64,000 bases of DNA from Drosophila miranda (Eukaryota > Arthropoda > Insecta > Diptera > Drosophilidae): positions 4,733,001-4,797,000 of the forward strand of contig NW_022881614.1 of the NCBI RefSeq assembly GCF_003369915.1. The letters are read 5' to 3'. The position numbers and the translations under genes were made by a program. Each line of letters begins with the position of its first letter. Positions within the stretch are counted from its first letter, which is position 1. Below the pieces are notes generated by a model. That model made no database searches. It was not told the DNA's origin and saw nothing but the letters and a program-made list of their open reading frames with translations. Below are positions 36,101 to 47,700 of the stretch, piece after piece.

Positions 36101-39100
36101 CAAAATTAAAAGCTCTCAAAAATGTTCTACCTAGCAAAGGTGGACTCACTGCATTGGTTACAACAACAACAATTTGTTTTTTTAGACCTCGATATTCGAT
36201 CGTTGCATCGTACTCACCAATAACTTTGATTGAATCTCCATTGTAATCTACATATGGAACTAGACATTTTCTAAGTGGTCTGCTGGTATTTAAGCTTTCG
36301 TAAAATGTTTTTGGAACCAATGTGCACGGTGCACCAGTGTCGCAAGCAATTTTCGTTATGTTTCCATCAATTTTTACAGGTAAATAATATACTCCATTAG
36401 TTGAGGTTGTATCAACGCTATAGATAGAAAAGTTATAATTATCATTATCAAAATTATTATCAGAATAGGTGTCATGTTTTGTTTGAGATACATAATTTAC
36501 GGATTTTTTTGATTTATTTTTACAAATGCTCGCCAAGTGACCTATTTTTCCACAGCTGTGACATTTGCATGCCTTATACTTGCAATTGTTTGAGTTATGA
36601 TTTCGCCAGCCACAGTGTGTGCATGGCTGCTGCTTCTTTTCTCTGCCAGCGTCGCAGTCGTTTTCGCCGTCGCCGTCACCGTCGCTTCTGCCGCCTCTGT
36701 AACTCACGTTTCGGTTGCCCTTGAAATGACTTCTGCCGTTGCTCTTTGCTTGATCTCTGTTCTCGCCTCTTTGCCTCTGCCATTGACTAGTCCCGTTCTT
36801 TTGATGCATGTAGTTGACGTTGTGTTCTGTCTTCCTTGTGCTGATCTTCGTCTCCATGATCATCGCCTTCTTGAGTGCATCAGCCAGAGTTAGATTTTCG
36901 TCTTCTTCACATAGTCTTTCATATATAGGGTTGGGAAGGCTCATCACAAATTGGTTTAATACAAACGCTTCCAGATTTGAGCCAAATTTGCATTCCAATG
37001 CCAATTGTTTAACTCGAGCATACCACTCCGCTACAGTCTCATCTTCACTTTTTGTGGACATGTGAAATTTTTTTCTTTCTCTGAATATGAGTGTAGGTGG
37101 TGTGTAGTGTGTTTTTAAAATTTCACATAATTCTTTGTATGCTTTTGATACGGGTGATACCGGATTGCACAAACTATGTAGTACAGTGTAAGCCGCTGTA
37201 CCGATCGACTTCAACAAAACTGCCTTTTTTGTGTTTTCCTCTTTCACATTCAATTCGCACAAATGTATGTCGAATTTTTCCTTCCAAATGCAGAACGTTT
37301 CTTGGTGTGGCGAAAACTCAGCAATTGTTGCCATTTGATAGAATGTTGGTGCTTCATTTTTCGTCATGTTGCTATTCATATATTATATGCACTTTTAACA
37401 TGTGTATGTATATTAATACGTTTTATTTTATCCTCGTCGCCAATTATGTAGTGTATTGACACTCAGACTTAAGCACGCGTTGTCTTCAAGATTCTCTTTT
37501 ATTCTATATCCCTTGGATGGTGTGACCGTATATAGATATTAATATAATACCTAACACTTAGTAATCCAAGCAGTAAATTCTGGCATAGAAGTTGCCAATA
37601 AATTAAGCAAGGATAATGATAGAAATAAGCAACTAGAGATATTAATATTTAACCTTCAACATTTTACAGAGTACATAGAGGATATTGAATTAGGCATGCA
37701 GCTAACAAGACTAGGGATCTTTAGTCCAAAATTATTGAGGCAGGATTACCTGAAACACATCGATTCAGAGAAATTATTAAATATCAAAACATCTACCTGG
37801 TTGAAAACAGACACTAACGAAATACTAATAATTTCCAACATCCCACGAGAGATCAGAAATATTCCTATACTTAAAATTGTCCCATATCCAGATGAAGATA
37901 ATAGCATCCTCACTGACCTAACGCAAAACAATTATTACGTTCTAGAAAACGAGGTATATGAAAAAGAATCAAAACGAAAAATAAATGACGAATGTATTTC
38001 AGGAATAGTCAAACAAGTAGAAACAAAATGTCCATACACCAAAGCACACCAAAACTTTCAAATAAGTTTCATAGAACCCAACATATTGTTAACTTGGAAA
38101 TTACCAAAAACCATATTAAACCAAGATTGCTTAAACCAAGAAATAAAAGTAGAAGGTAACGCATTAATAAAAATACATAATTGCAGTGTACAGTTAAACG
38201 AATTCTTAATATCCAACTCCATACCAGAATTTGCACAAAGCATCTACATCAACAATAACGTAACAAAAATTAAACCATTGTCTTATTTGCAAACCAAAGA
38301 AATCGTAATAGAAAATACGCGATTAAATAATGTATTACATGTAAGCTTAATACTACTATTTGTCATAATCATAATAGGATTAAGCTACAAATTGTTTAAT
38401 CTAAGTAAAAGCAATAAGCCTAAAACCGATCCGCACATAGAAACACCTTCAGACGAAGACGAGGAATCCCCAGCAGGCACAGTTTTAGACGCACCCGAAC
38501 TATATCCAAGGATAATCGCCTGAGGACAGGCTTAAATCTAACAATGGGGGAGTGACATATCTATAGTCCATGCTCCGCATACCCTTGTCTATGTCTATTA
38601 CCCTGCACCCACAATACTATAAACAATACGACACCCTCAGCTTCGAACCCTCATAAACAATCTCACGCTCGAAATGGACCACGCGCAGCCGATTGCAGGC
38701 AATGTAAACAAACACCCTAAACTGGAAGTTGAACATAAAACAATAGATGCCGCCCTAGAATCCAGCCGCACTAGAATCCAGCCGCACCAGAATCACGCCA
38801 CTCTTCAGAGATCAATTACGAATCGATTCTCAAGAATCACACCATCCTAGCTGACCAATCAGAGGCCCTATTCTCAGCCACCCCCAAGTAATGCAACACC
38901 GATCATACGCAGCGGAAGCCTTTCATCAAAAGCCGCCTTTCCCACATATCGATCGAGTCACGTACTCCATCTCCGAAGCCGAAGTCGAAGCCAACGCCTC
39001 CGAATCCAAAGCCGAATCCCAAACCGAGCATCATAATATAAATAGTCTGCATCTAAGAAGCCAACTCAGTTCTGTTCAAGACAAACGTCAATCGCGACAC

Positions 39101-42100
39101 CGTCGGAGAATTCAACCAAAGTTAATTCCGTTCAAGACTTCAGACCTCAGTCATCGTCGGGGAAAACACTAATCAATGTACGCTAAAGTTTAAGTGAAGA
39201 ATAAAACCTTTTTTAAAACGTAAACTGAAGTGTCGCATATTTAATTATATATATTATAAGTATGAATCGTGTGGGTATGATGATGACAATTATGGCAAAC
39301 ATTGGGCAAGTGAAATGGGCTCTGGCAGTGGCTGTGGCGCCCCATTTAGGGTCTCTGACGTTGCGTCTTCCAATTAAATGTTGCCACACTTTTTGCACCT
39401 TGACGCACCTCCTCCGCTCCTCCTGTGCGCTCTCTCATGTGCAATAAATACTCGTAGTTTCAGCACTACGTCGGGAATAGAGACACAATACCTTTATTTT
39501 TTATTATTGGGGTCTTGAACTGCGGCTACGTTTTACAGACTATTAACTGCGCTAAATGGTTTATTAGGCAAAGACGCCAACAACAATGGAAATCAGCAGA
39601 AAACATTAATAGTAATAATAGCCACAACAGTAACAAACTTCAACAAAATGCCGCATAATTGCCAAATGACATTGTGCCACAAAAGCTAAAGCAGTTGCAG
39701 AATCCAAACTAAAGAGAAATCAAAAAAAAATGAAGAAAAATTAGATTAGATTACACAAAATTGGAGTTTCCCATACCGGGAATCGAACCCGGGCCTTCTG
39801 GGTGAAAGCCAGATATCCTAACCACTAGACCATATGGGAGGAGGTGACTGTTTGAACCCAAAGTTAAAATATAAAAGAGTGCCAGAGTACAGTGCTAGAC
39901 TGTTATATAAGCTAAAAATAGTAGTGTTTTGTTTGCAATTGTTTTTACTGCCAGTCAAGTGGTCGGTGCCATGATGCAATTATACAAGGTGGTCTCGTCG
40001 GCAAAAGTTAGTCCCTTAACGTATGCTAGCAATAAGTGCGAGTGAAGGGCACATAGTATAGTGAGTGTGAGTGAGACGGTATATGTTGATGTTGATTAAC
40101 CCTTAACAGGCCCGTGGGTTTTAAAATTTTAAAATAAAATGGTTTTACTGATATACATATGTTTGTATTAATATTTAAATTTTATGCAGCCATTAATAAT
40201 TTTTCTTCAACATTTTTATAGTTATATCATTTGTAGTTACATATATCAAAGACTATACAATACCAAGATGTCGCATGAGCGACCAAAAAGCTGTTCTATG
40301 GCGGGTCCTAACTTTAGGACCCAAAAGGCACGAGGGAGCGCGCGGGGTTTCAATTCCCTTTTCGCCTGTACTTCGTCTCTACCGCGACCCCGCTGCCAAT
40401 CGGTTTCGTCTGTTCGGCAACAGCACCGTCGAAGCGGTGGTCGCGGATCGCCGATGTCTTTGGAGCGGCACAGTGGGACCTTTGGCCGTCTCAGCTTGCT
40501 AAATTAGTTAGTTAGTCAATAAATATTTGCACACTGAAAAAATTTTAAACTTTGAGTGCTTATATCTCCTAAACTAAAACTATCTTGAAAATTCGATTGG
40601 AAAATTCTCTATTAGATGCGTATGTACATTAAATTTATCTAAAGCACTCATACAATTTTTTGACTATTTCGGCTGAGTCCCCACTGTGCCGCGCCAAAGA
40701 CATCAGCGACCACGCTGCCCTACGGTTTCGGCACGCAGCCACTGACATGCTTTCAGTGCGCTTGTGTGTGAAGCTAAAAGCCGTATATGCTGCGGGCGAA
40801 ACCGGTTTATGGCCGTGCCGACCTAGGACATACACACATATACACAACTACAAGCATATTTCTGGGTTGGCTCGAGCTCGTGCTGACCGAGGCATTGACG
40901 AAGCCGAGTAGCACTTCGGAGGCGAAGGTAGCGTAAAAGAGAATTGAAGTACTAGCCCCGCGCGCTCGTACCTTGAAGCGTCAAACGAAAATTGAAAAAG
41001 CATTTGTTCCTCATGCGACATCTTGGTATTGTATAGTCTTTGGTTATATTAAAATGTTCTTTTACATAATATATAAAGATTACTTCTAATTCTGTGGTAT
41101 TTTTTTATATGCTTTCATAATTTTGTTGTTGTCGGGACATAAGGGTTAAGAATATATCAAAAAATTCGTCCGTGAACAACCTTCATCATCAACAAGCAAG
41201 CATGCACTGACGATAAGGGACAACACGAACGAACTTCGGCTCCCGACGAGACCACCTTGTATAATTGCATCATGGTCGGTGCGAGGGAGTGATGGGTACT
41301 ACACTCGGTCGAGTATTTATATGCACATGTGTACGTATCTGTGTGGGCCATAACCAATTGGTGGGTGGTTGCGTTAGTTAACGTACTGAATGTTTGCTCG
41401 AAGCGAACTGAATGTTTATCCACAGCGAAAAGGGTACAGTACAGTTGTTTCTCTTTCGACTTAGTTCGCCATTTGCATAATTTGGCATTAATATTTCATT
41501 TGCAAGCACACAAGAGGAAAATGGGAGAAACGAGTGTAAAAACTAGGGGGAAAATGCTAGAAACGTGTGCTCGAAACAAAATGAGCTTCGCTCATAAAAA
41601 TGCATCATATAGAGTGCAGCGAATGGCTTCTGATCTGGTTTTATGGCTAAAAATTTCGCTTCGAAAGAGCATTTGCAATTATTCTTGCGAAATAATTAAC
41701 CTCATTCTGTTGGACTGCACTCGATGTGCAACGAGCATCTCCAAGAGTTCGCCAACTCCATCTTCAACTCCATCTACGAGTTTATATGTAGATCTGACAT
41801 CTTTCCGAGTACGTGGAGATTGGTACCCGTTCGCCGACTCATCATCATTGAACTTTGATTTTGACAATCATCTGTGGCAGTAGAAATGAAACTCTGCCGA
41901 GTGTGTGGAGGCCACCAACCACAAGAGATCCACAAGCCAGAGATCCAAGCACCAAGAGTCTCAACGGTATTATCTAGACCGCATTTAGTCGGTTACGACC
42001 AGTTAGCCACCAATGCGCTGCGCTGCGCTGTGCTGTGTGCCTCGCCACGATTGCACTTTTGGCCGGCATGCCGCCAACGAATGTGCCGCAAGATTGCAAA

Positions 42101-45100
42101 TAGCAAAACTTGATGCTTACCGAGAGCCGAGCCACTTTCTCCGTCTTTGAACATTATTGTATCTTTTTTATGGAGCGCAACAACACAACAAAAGCAGACG
42201 ACGAAAAATATGTTTAATTTGTTGCATTTTTTCGCTTTGTTAGTCCGCCCAAATGTTATATAAAAATTGATTTGTCCGATAAACATTTCAAAGTGGATCG
42301 TCGTCTAATATATATTTTTCTTTTCGTTTTTTTTGTCTATCGTATTGTCTGGCAGTTAGGATATCCGGCTCGGCTTGGCATGGATGTTTCCTGTTTGGGA
42401 TGTTGAGAAAAGTGTGTTGTCAACGAGATACTTTCCTACTTAGTTCCTCAATTTGTTCGATAGACTGCGAAGACTCTCGCTTATTCGATTGCTGTCTAAT
42501 TATTTTTGCATTCGTATGAATAAATCTTTCTGTAAGACGTGAATGGGTTGCTTATGGCAGTAATTTTGTTGCTCAAGTCCCAAGTTCATTCATAAATGGG
42601 TTGGAAACAAGGATATACCGATAGGAAAAATCTCTCCACCAATATTGTAAGCATCTTTCGGGGTGTTGCTCTGCTACGTGGAATGTGGCACGTAGTAGCT
42701 AAGCGGATACTTCTTAGGTATATATCTATAACGATTTAGTGTATAGACACATGTCCAGAGACAATCACTGACGCAAGTCCACGAGGCTGCATTGGTTATG
42801 GCGCATTAAACACAAATAACGATTGGAACAATCGGCCAATATCAAGTGGTCTATGGAGCAAATACAAACAAAATAATAAAGCAAAGGCAGAATTGAATGA
42901 AATTCAATTCGAATTAAATTGAAATTATTGTCACGTATCAGCGTGTGGAGAGCAGCAGCCTTCGGAGCAGCCGGAGTGCCCAAGTCCAAGCCAACAAATG
43001 ATATCTAATTGTTCGACGATAACCATGGGCTAATCGATCATCTTTCCACATTTCAGGTCGCTTCGGACGGGTCATAGTGATAACGAAGGATGGCGATGAG
43101 AACATGATACGGCGTGAGGTCTTCCAGGAGCTGAGGACACTGGACAATCTCATACAGAATGCCACGAGCACCTACGATGGGGATACCTACACCTACAAGG
43201 ATAATTGTGCGCGCTGGGAGAACGAGTGCTTCGAGAATGATATCCTCAACCTAGATGCCCTGATGGACGATGTGAGTGCCCAGAGGAATCATTCGCTCAT
43301 CGAATACTATGCTAATTCCAATTCCCTCCGGTTTCCTTTTAGCTTGAGACGGGACAACTGAATCTGACGTTTCCGTTCATGTTTAATCCCGTCACCTGGG
43401 ATGCCCATCTATTTCCCGTTTTCTTTGGCGGCACAAAGCTAACGGAAGACAACTATGTGATCAGTGTGCCGGCCATACAGCTGGTATACTTCGTGACCGC
43501 CGACACCAAGCGGCAGGATGCCAAGTGAGTGCCGTGGCGGATCAAATCCGTAGGTTGTTTCGGAGATTAATGTAATGTAATGTGTCTTGCAGAGGCGCCG
43601 AATGGGAGGAGACCTTCCTGCGGGTGGTGGGACACGCCGAGGACTCTGGACTGTTCAAACACATCTCGGTGTCGTATTTCGTCTCGCGAACCCTGGACCA
43701 CGAGCTGGAGAAGAACACCAAGACAGTGGTGCCCTATTTCAGTTCCACTTTCCTGCTGATGGGTCTCTTCAGCATCATTACCTGCATGATGGGGGATGCC
43801 GTGCGATCCAAGCCCTTCCTGGGTCTGATGGGCAATATTTCGGCCATCATGGCGACACTGGCGGCCTTTGGCCTGGCCATGTACTGCGGCATCGAGTTCA
43901 TTGGCATCAACCTGGCCGCCCCATTCCTGATGATTGGTAAACAGAGGATAAACCCAAAAATCTCTCCCATTCTCTAAGCCGATTCTCTCCTATAGGCATA
44001 GGCATCGATGACACATTTGTGATGTTGGCTGCCTGGCGGCGGACAAGGGCCAAGATGCCGGTGGCCGAACGCATGGGACACATGATATCCGAGGCGGCGG
44101 TGTCGATCACCATCACCTCGGTCACTGACTTTATTTCGTTTCTGATTGGCATCATCAGTCCCTTCCGATCGGTGAAGATATTCTGCACCTACTCGGTGTT
44201 CGCCGTCTGCTTCACGTTCATGTGGCACATCACCTTCTTTGCCGCCTGCATGGCCATCTCGGGGTACAGGGAGCGCAAGAATTTGCATTCCATATTCGGC
44301 TGCCGGGTCCAGCCGATGTCGGTGGCCATTAAAGGTGAGTGAACTGCCCAAATCGGATGGGGATGCGACTTTTGTTTTGTTTTGATTTGATCTGTTGCAC
44401 ATGCTACAAAGTCCACTTGGCCAGAGTTTGAAATGTGGACAGAGAACCACAACAACCGGCTCACAGATTGCGGAGCTGCAGCCAGCAGCTGCAACATGAA
44501 CTTGATCGTGACTAACTAGACTAGTGGCTGCAAATGCTGGCTAAAATTGAGGTCAATGGGAACTTGTCTTACCGCTCAGTTCTTCACACTTCTTTCTGTT
44601 TGTCTGTCTGTCTTTGCCGCTTCGCAGAGAAACGCAACTTCCTCTACAAGGCGATCATGGCGGGCGGCATCGATCTCGCGGATCCCGACAATCCCATCGA
44701 CAACAAGGATCACATGCTGATGGCCTTCTTCAAGGACAAAATGTCCGCTGTGATCAACAACAAATGGTGCAAGGTCATCATCATCCTGGCCTTTGCCAGC
44801 TATCTGGTGGGGGCCTGCTACGGCATTACCCAGATCAAGGAGGGTCTCGAGCGGCGCAAGCTCTCCCGTGAGGACTCGTACTCCGTGGAGTTCTTCGATC
44901 GTGAGGATGATTACTACCGCGAATTCCCCTACCGAATGCAGGTGAGTGATGTCTAAAGATCTCCATAGTCCCTCAGTTCTGATCTGATCCTCATTCTTTG
45001 CAGGTGATTATTGCCGGGCCATTGAACTACTCGGATCCGTTGGTGCAGGAGCAGGTGGAGAATCTGACGAGCACATTGGAGCACACCTCGTATGTGACCT

Positions 45101-46890
45101 CCAGGCGCTACACCGAGTCCTGGCTGCGCTCCTTCCTTTCCTTCCTGGACCGCAACACCGAGCTGCTGAATGCCACCGTCGATGACGAACAATCCTTCAT
45201 CGACGCGGTCAAAGAGCATTGGCTCTTCCCCGGCAATCCCTTCTCGCTGGACGTGCGCTTCAACGACGATGAGACCCAGATCATTGCCTCGAGATTCCTC
45301 ATTCAGGCCGTCAACATTACGGATACCAATCACGAGAAGGAAATGGTGCGGGATCTGCGCAAGATCTGCAGAGATTCGCCACTGAATGCCTCCATCTTCC
45401 ATCCCTACTTCGTGTTCTTCGATCAGTTCGAGCTGGTGCGTCCCGTCTCGCTGCAGGCCATGGTCATCGGAGCCATCATCATGATGATCATCTCGTTCAT
45501 CTTCATACCGAACATCCTCTGCTCGCTGTGGGTGGCCTTCTCCGTGATCTCGATTGAGCTGGGCGTTGCCGGCTACATGGCCCTGTGGGACGTCAATCTC
45601 GACTCGATTTCGATGATCAACCTGATTATGTGCATCGGCTTTTCTGTGGACTTCACCGCCCACATCTGCTATACCTACATGTCCTCGAAGAAGCGCAGTC
45701 CCAAGGCCCGTGTCCGCGAGGCCCTCCACTCGCTGGGCCTGCCCATCATTCAGGGCTCCAGCTCCTCGATACTCGGTATTGTGGCTTTACTACTAGCTCA
45801 AAGCTACATCTTCCTGGTCTTCTTTAAAATGGTCTTCCTGGTGATCTTCTTCGGGGCAATGCACGGCCTGTTCCTGCTGCCTGTGCTGCTCTCCCTCTTC
45901 GGACCCGGCTCCTGCCTGACCTGGACGGGTCGGGACGATGGCAGCGAGGCTGAGGTCGACGACAGTCTGGACGAGGGGAAGCCGGAGAAGCCCTTCTCTC
46001 AGTCGTACTACATGCAGTACCCCATCAAGGGCATAAATGGACCCTATGGCTCCAAGGGCTTCCTCGGAGCTCCCTACAAGGCCTATGGCGTGGACGAGAA
46101 GGACCAGGGCCTGGGCACCTCTGGCGAGGACTCGTCGGAGAGCAGCTCCAGTCGATCGCAGCGCCGCCAGCAGCTGGCCAATGCCGCAGCCGAGGAGGAG
46201 GCCGCACAGGATCCCCGCCGCCGTTACGAAAAGGGCTGGCGTCGCTCCTCCTACAAGAATATCTACGGCGGCCCGAATGGTAGCATCATCGCTGGCCATG
46301 TCCAAGCTCAGTTCCAGGCCCAGCCCGATCTCTACGGCCAGCAGGTGTCGGCAGCCGAGTGGCGGCAGCGCCTGGACGCCCACGAACAGCAGCAGCGCAG
46401 CCGGCAGCGACGCAGTCCATACGAGAACTACGACCTGGACATGCAGCGGGCGCGTCGTAACTCCCACGGGGACATCATCGACATGCAGGGCACCCCCAAC
46501 TACTCCGTGGATGAGCGCCTGCGGCGCCAGTATCCCCATGATCCAGTGCTGAGCGGAGGCAGTGGCGATGAGGGCAGCTATCGCCAGCAGTCAGGGCGGG
46601 ACTCATCCCCGATTGCGGCACAGCCGCCACTGGGGAACTCGTCCTCGGCCAAAAGGTACCAACGCCGACGCTCCTCTGAGGACTCGACGCGCCACCACCA
46701 GCGTTGGCCGGCGAACATCGAGGAGCGTAGGGCGCGACGCACCCAATCTCCAGCCCGGCGACAACCAGAGACTGCCCCGCCCAGCTTCTCCCACCGCTCG
46801 TCTTCCCATCACAATCTCTACCAGCCACAGAAGAACGGCAAGGCCACGAAACAGCCTCCCACATACCAATATGGGGATTATTATCACTAA
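27126..46890 (+). CDS. Ptr: Patched-related transmembrane protein (Ptr)
   Basis: Eight coding exons: 27,126-27,256; 27,326-27,471; 43,057-43,271; 43,343-43,524; 43,593-43,936; 43,996-44,334; 44,628-44,941; 45,004-46,890. All have GT-AG sites and matching phases, giving 1,185 residues. Ptr belongs to the Patched/Dispatched/NPC1 (RND-like) family: TM1 near residues 25-45, an extracellular loop, then a sterol-sensing domain from about 274 (PYFSSTFLLMGLF through GIGIDDTFVML). A second extracellular domain follows, then a second six-helix block from about 712 containing GFSVDFTAHICYTYM. The GxxxD-like motifs (GIGIDD, GFSVDF) match proton-driven RND pumps. A polar Gln/Arg/Ser-rich tail of about 315 residues ends the protein. 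The frame is uninterrupted despite the 15.6-kb transposon-filled intron after exon 2. Confidence 0.95.
27518..28213 (+). repeat. 5' LTR of the outer errantivirus-like element
   Basis: 696-bp direct repeat starting AGTGACATATC and ending TTTAATT. It contains a TATA box (TATAAAT, 28,004) and AATAAA at 28,167. It is flanked on the left by ATAT (27,514-27,517), repeated after the 3' LTR, giving a 4-bp target duplication typical of the 17.6/297 group. A primer-binding site TGGCGCAGCCGGTAGGAT follows at once, of the tRNA-Ser type used by that group. It differs from the 3' LTR by about five substitutions. Confidence 0.92.
28411..29356 (+). pseudogene. gag of the outer element (frameshifted)
   Basis: Starts at ATG 28,411. 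The frame is lost around 28,620-28,640 and continues in a neighbouring frame to TAG 29,354-29,356. The second half is very Asn/Arg-rich (nucleocapsid-like, without CCHC knuckles), as in the 17.6/297 group. Structural capsid protein by position. The pol frame opens one base back across its end, consistent with programmed -1 frameshifting. Confidence 0.8.
29357..32598 (+). pseudogene. pol of the outer element (one in-frame stop)
   Basis: Protease with ADSG near 29,392. Reverse transcriptase follows with MPFGLTTAPATFQ and the catalytic YLDD near 30,452, then RNase H (TDASNIALGAVLS). Integrase follows with its catalytic acidic residues in MDFYLVG, ADKDSAF and DVERLHKT contexts. A TGA at 31,771-31,773 interrupts the frame just before the integrase core; the same frame then runs to 32,598. 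Otherwise well preserved. Confidence 0.88.
32591..33020 (+). pseudogene. env of the outer element, 5' part
   Basis: ATG at 32,591 overlaps the pol end. It has a hydrophobic signal-like start (IIILLMFTVL) and a furin-type RNKR site followed by a glycine-rich hydrophobic stretch, as in errantivirus envelope proteins. Interrupted at 33,020 by the nested element; the remainder is at 37,562-38,523. Confidence 0.85.
33021..33130 (-). repeat. LTR of the nested element (left)
   Basis: 110 bases, TGTAGTG...CTAACA, identical in every base to 37,447-37,556. Flanked by a 5-bp target duplication CTTAG (33,016-33,020 and 37,557-37,561). Very short LTRs are a feature of the Mag clade. Confidence 0.95.
33351..37379 (-). 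pseudogene. gag-pol of the nested element (single in-frame stop)
   Basis: Minus-strand frame from ATG 37,379: capsid region, two CCHC knuckles (CxxCxxxxHxxxxC types near 36,640-36,520), protease with CDTGAP, and RT with LPFGIKTAAAIFQ and an unusual YQDD in place of YLDD/YVDD. RNase H follows (TTDASSHAVSGV, TDHKPLLSIFG). A TAA at 34,361-34,359 is in frame; the same frame then continues with integrase (HIDFAGP, SDNGRQF, GQAENFVKT) to the stop at 33,351. With 1,006 plus about 335 codons, it is otherwise full length. Confidence 0.9.
37447..37556 (-). repeat. LTR of the nested element (right)
   Basis: Identical to 33,021-33,130. As the element reads on the minus strand, this is its 5' LTR, about 70 bases upstream of the gag start. 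The CTTAG target duplication follows at 37,557-37,561. Confidence 0.95.
37562..38523 (+). pseudogene. env of the outer element, 3' part
   Basis: Continues the envelope reading phase after the nested insertion and ends at TGA 38,521-38,523. It includes a transmembrane segment (VSLILLFVIIIIGLSYKLF) and a charged cytoplasmic tail. No internal stop in this part; the gene is broken only by the nested element. Confidence 0.85.
38551..39246 (+). repeat. 3' LTR of the outer element
   Basis: 696 bp, the same length as the 5' LTR, with about five substitutions (for example near 38,661, 38,800, 39,010 and 39,165). Preceded by the purine tract AATGGGGG and followed by ATAT, the target duplication. Confidence 0.93.
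39247..39767. other. Ptr intron between LTR element and tRNA-Glu
   Basis: Intronic sequence, A-rich toward the right; no gene or repeat recognised. Confidence 0.6.
39768..39839 (-). tRNA. tRNA-Glu (TTC)
   Basis: 72-nt minus-strand gene: acceptor TCCCATA/TATGGGA, anticodon loop CTTTCAC with anticodon TTC, T-arm CCGGGTTCGATTCCCGG, discriminator A. The stems look sound. A T4 tract follows downstream. It sits inside the Ptr intron, antisense to Ptr. Confidence 0.95.
39969..40001. repeat. 33-bp inverted repeat, left arm
   Basis: Perfect inverted match to 41,243-41,275 (core ATGATGCAATTATACAAGG). The arms lie outside the TTAA-flanked element at 40,100-41,145, about 1.3 kb apart. Origin not recognised. 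Confidence 0.85.
40100..41145. mobile_element. piggyBac-like fold-back element (non-autonomous)
   Basis: Flanked by TTAA on both sides (40,096-40,099 and 41,146-41,149), the piggyBac-specific target duplication. The ends start CCCTTA, close to the CCC(T/C) start of piggyBac terminal repeats. Most of the element is an imperfect palindrome: ACTATACAATACCAAGATGT near 40,250 is inverted near 41,020, and GATGTCTTTGG.GCGGCACAGTG near 40,455 is inverted near 40,690, with a unique centre near 40,510-40,660. No transposase frame is seen. It lies inside the Ptr intron. Confidence 0.75.
41150..43056. other. Ptr intron, 3' part
   Basis: Contains the right arm of the 33-bp inverted repeat (41,243-41,275). 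A 184-codon plus-strand open frame (41,329-41,883) has no recognisable domain. The interval ends in TTTCCACATTTCAG, the acceptor of the third Ptr coding exon. Confidence 0.55.
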
Positions 46891-47700
46891 AAGAATGATC
46901 CATAGAGAAGAGGATATCTATGAAGAGAGAGAGAGATAGAGAGAGATGTTTGTTTGGCGTAACGGACAGGAATCTACATAGAGAGATGGACCAGAGCAGA
47001 GCAGATCAGAGCAAATTGTCTTGTCAACATGATATACTATTCTAGTTAAGTTAGGAGATCTTTCAAATGAAACTACACACTAGCAGGTGGTTCTGTACGT
47101 ATCCTCTCTCTCAACCGATTTTGTCTTCATTCTGTAGTAGCTTGCCCCGCATTTGGAACACTATGTAGAATACTCAGATTAGGAAACAGACAAACCCTAC
47201 TCTTGTTTCCCACAGTGTGAAACAATTGAAAATTATCATTTCATTCAGCAGAAGAAACGAGCTCCCAAGTCACACAACTTAAGGTACCATCTACACACAA
47301 ATACTAAAATATATATAGTATATATGCTAGCATTATGTCTACATGTTACTTGAGTCAGACTTAGGGTTCCTTCCCCATATCAGTGTTTATTTAAATTAAT
47401 TTCTAGCTTTAGTGTTCAATGATGATAAATATAAATATAATTATTGTAAAGACGACATGAAGATGATGATGATATATATATGTTTTGTAGAGTGCAAAAG
47501 CAACGCTGAATATTTAATAACTATTATTTTTTAGGGGCCACTTCCTTGGGCCACAGACACAGACACAGACACCTAAACCTACATAGGCCTGATGATATGC
47601 TTAGCCTGTACTGAATCTTAAGAAATCTGGGGACAAGTTTGTAAAACGTTTACAAATTTTGCTATTGAATAAAAAATTTTATATTTTCCTAGAAGTTTAC
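46891..47700 (+). other. Ptr: Ptr 3' untranslated region (predicted)
   Basis: From the stop codon to just past AATAAA at 47,668-47,673. A/T-rich, with an AGAGAG tract near 46,925 and an ATGATG tract near 47,465. The end is inferred from the hexamer only. Confidence 0.55.

Larger units (their letters stand above)
33021..37556 (-). mobile_element. Mag-like Gypsy LTR retrotransposon nested in env
   Basis: 4,536 bp on the minus strand, bounded by identical 110-bp LTRs and CTTAG duplications. Gag-pol is in one frame without env. Gag style (WKEKFDIHLCEL, TVAEWYARVKQLA), paired CCHC knuckles and the short LTRs point to the Mag/SURL clade. It inserted after the outer element and looks young, since its LTRs are identical while the host LTRs differ at about 0.7 percent of sites. 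The 110-bp LTR gives little dating power. Confidence 0.9.
27518..39246 (+). mobile_element. Errantivirus-like LTR retrotransposon (17.6/297 group), interrupted
   Basis: Complete element in Ptr's intron and in Ptr's orientation, with two 696-bp LTRs, primer site, gag, pol, env and a polypurine tract (ACAATGGGGG) before the 3' LTR. It is about 7.2 kb of its own sequence, split in env by a 4.5-kb nested element. Insect errantiviruses are gypsy-clade retroelements that acquired env. Gag has a frameshift and pol one in-frame stop, so this copy is not intact. ATAT flanks both ends. Confidence 0.92.

Noticed and set aside
41329-41883. 184-codon plus-strand open frame in the Ptr intron
   Set aside because: No recognisable domain; overlapped by other frames; antisense and intronic context gives no support.
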